Source: Halomonas sp. (GTDB taxonomy: Bacteria > Pseudomonadota > Gammaproteobacteria > Pseudomonadales > Halomonadaceae). Taken from it: 64,000 bases of DNA. Below the pieces are notes generated by a model, which made no database searches, was not told the origin of the DNA, and saw only the letters and a list, made by a program, of their open reading frames with translations. Location of the stretch: assembly GCF_029263665.1 (NCBI RefSeq), contig NZ_JAJUFQ010000002.1:186001-250000 (forward strand), in the 5' to 3' direction. Positions 62,410-64,000 of the stretch are shown piece after piece; the stretch's first letter is position 1; every line of letters begins with the position of its first letter. A program made the translations under genes and the position numbers.

Positions 62410-64000
62410 GTGAGCAAACTGAGCAGCCCGGTCACGGCGCTGAAGGGGGTCGGAGAGGCCTTGGCCCTCAAACTTGCCCGGCTCAAGATAGCGAGCATTT
62501 CTGACCTGCTGTTCCACTTGCCATTGCGCTATCAGGACCGCACTCGCATCACCCCCATTGCCACTTTGCGTAGTGGGCATGAAGCCGTCATCGAAGGAGA
62601 TGTCGCCGCCGCCGAAGTGGTGCGCGGACGGCGGCGCAGCTTGCTGGTACGCCTGCGCGACGGTAGCGGCATACTCAGCTTGAGGTTCTTTCACTTCTCT
62701 CCCGCCCAACAGCAGCAGTTCCGGCCTGGAGTACGAGTACGTGCCTTTGGTGAGGCTCGCGCCGGGGCGACAGGGCTTGAAATCTATCATCCCGAATATC
62801 GCTTTCTGGGCCACGATGAGCCCCCGGTAGAAGACCACCTTACGCCCATCTACCCCACCACCGAAGGTCTCAACCAGGCTCGCTTGCGTGCCCTGATCGA
62901 CCAGGCAGTGGAGATTCTGGAAGCGGCTCCCGATGCCTTGCCCGACCATATTCCTGAACATCTGCGTCAGCGCTTTTCTCTGCCACCGCTGCTGGAATGC
63001 CTCAAAACACTGCATCACCCTCCACCGGACAGCGATGCAGAAGCTCTCAGTCAGGGCTTGCACCCAGCCTCTCGCCGACTGGCCATGGAAGAACTCCTTG
63101 CCCACCAGTTGAGCTTGAGAGAAGTGCGCCTGCGCATTCAGCATGATGGAGCGCCAGCACTCCCCAGCGGACGCAGTCTCAAGACCCGCTTTCTCGCCCA
63201 GTTGCCATTCTCGTTGACTACCGCTCAGCGCCGGGTGCTTGATGAAATCGGCCAGGACCTGGCTCGCCCAGCGCCCATGCTGCGCCTGGTACAAGGCGAT
63301 GTCGGCTCGGGTAAGACAGTGGTGGCAGCAATGGCAGCCTTGACCGCCATTGCCGGAGACTGCCAAGCAGCCTTGATGGCTCCCACGGAGCTGCTGGCAG
63401 AGCAGCACTATCGCACTTTCTGCAGCTGGTTCGAGCCGCTGGATATCGATGTGGCCTGGCTCTCGGGCAAGCTCAAGGGCAAGGCCCGCCTTGATACCAA
63501 AGCCGCCATCAGCGATGGTCGGGCACGCATGATCATCGGAACCCACGCCATCTTTCAGGATGATGTCAGCTTCCAGCGCCTTGGATTGGCCATCATCGAT
63601 GAACAGCACCGATTTGGCGTGCATCAGCGGCTATCGCTACGAGAAAAGGGCGAAGCGGGCGGTCTTACTCCACACCAGCTGGTCATGACAGCCACCCCTA
63701 TCCCGCGTACGCTCGCCATGAGTGCCTACGCGGATCTGGATGTCTCCGTCATCGATGAACTGCCTCCAGGGCGTACACCTGTCACTACCGCCGTGATCAG
63801 CGACGAGCGTCGCCCAGAGGTCATCCGCCGAATTCGCGCAGCATGCGCCGAAGGTCGGCAAGCCTATTGGGTATGCACCCTGATCGAGGAATCCGAAGTA
63901 CTGACCTGTCAGGCTGCCGAAGTCACCAGGGAGGAATTGGCCGAAGCTCTCCCGGAGCTATCCATCGGTCTTGTTCATGGTCGTATGAAAGCCAGCGAGA
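62410..64000 (+). CDS. recG: ATP-dependent DNA helicase RecG (3' end beyond window)
   Basis: Partial, about 530 residues visible. Starts at GTG 62410 with AAGGAG upstream (an ATG two bases earlier is followed by a stop). Wedge domain at the N-terminus (LKGVGEALALKLARL, LLFHLPLRYQDRT), Walker A in VQGDVGSGKT, APTELLAEQHY, Walker B-type DEQHRFGV and ATPIPRTLAM. It remodels stalled replication forks and recombination intermediates. The 475-aa minus-strand ORF over this gene is a shadow. Confidence 0.95.
   Translation, partial: MSKLSSPVTALKGVGEALALKLARLKIASISDLLFHLPLRYQDRTRITPIATLRSGHEAVIEGDVAAAEVVRGRRRSLLVRLRDGSGILSLRFFHFSPAQQQQFRPGVRVRAFGEARAGATGLEIYHPEYRFLGHDEPPVEDHLTPIYPTTEGLNQARLRALIDQAVEILEAAPDALPDHIPEHLRQRFSLPPLLECLKTLHHPPPDSDAEALSQGLHPASRRLAMEELLAHQLSLREVRLRIQHDGAPALPSGRSLKTRFLAQLPFSLTTAQRRVLDEIGQDLARPAPMLRLVQGDVGSGKTVVAAMAALTAIAGDCQAALMAPTELLAEQHYRTFCSWFEPLDIDVAWLSGKLKGKARLDTKAAISDGRARMIIGTHAIFQDDVSFQRLGLAIIDEQHRFGVHQRLSLREKGEAGGLTPHQLVMTATPIPRTLAMSAYADLDVSVIDELPPGRTPVTTAVISDERRPEVIRRIRAACAEGRQAYWVCTLIEESEVLTCQAAEVTREELAEALPELSIGLVHGRMKASE

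Noticed and set aside
62197-63624. 475-aa minus-strand ORF
   Set aside because: Antisense of recG with its codon periodicity; no recognisable domain and no ribosome binding site noted.

Overview
The window looks like a chromosomal segment of a moderately GC-rich gammaproteobacterium, most likely a Halomonas-type member of the Halomonadaceae (inference from gene content and gene order only). The backbone gene order rep-trmL-pyrE / crc-rph-yicC ... gmk-rpoZ-spoT-ridA ... oxyR-recG is the one known around crc and spoT in Pseudomonas and relatives. The crc product is recognisable as Crc rather than exonuclease III because the catalytic residues of the exonuclease fold are replaced.

Layout. (1) 1-4.0 kb: vanillate module, with vanR (partial, minus) divergent from vanA-vanB and an aromatic-acid MFS carrier. 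Two TTGGATCCAA palindromes lie in the vanR/vanA gap. (2) 4.1-10.3 kb: housekeeping block rep, trmL, pyrE, crc, rph, yicC. (3) 10.3-27 kb: accessory catabolic block. It holds two histidinol-dehydrogenase-like enzymes, an SDR and an HpcH/HpaI aldolase in one operon, then a LacI regulator with a carbohydrate-type ABC importer, then a SnoaL-like protein divergent from a bicupin-hydrolase-amidase operon, and a porin. The block ends at a 33-bp near-copy of the 3' end of yicC, which makes it look like an inserted island. An AT-rich orphan lipoprotein follows. (4) 28-39 kb: two tripartite tricarboxylate (TTT) transporters, one in an operon with glucarate dehydratase, the other with a class V aminotransferase, plus a FAD-linked 2-hydroxyacid dehydrogenase. 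(5) 39-53 kb: LysR regulators, an exported racemase-like protein without catalytic cysteines, pirin, a peptide transporter with an S33 peptidase, a tautomerase, a YfcC carrier-M20 deacylase-PhyH dioxygenase operon, an M43 metalloprotease with a small partner, and an MFS exporter. (6) 53-55.7 kb: a four-gene phospholipid operon (PlsC-like, CdsA-like, small membrane protein, CDP-alcohol phosphatidyltransferase-like). (7) 55.9-64 kb: gmk, rpoZ, spoT, ridA, thpR, an SDR-type epimerase, oxyR and the start of recG.

How it fits together. The roughly 45 kb between yicC and gmk is almost entirely uptake and catabolism. It sits next to crc, the global carbon catabolite repression factor, and at least one local gene (the vanillate transporter) carries an AACAACAAG Crc/Hfq-type motif at its ribosome binding site. 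A second window-wide pattern is that many intergenic gaps hold private 12-19 bp imperfect tandem duplications, often starting at a stop codon or ending at a ribosome binding site. No rRNA, tRNA, CRISPR array, complete insertion sequence or integrase gene was seen.
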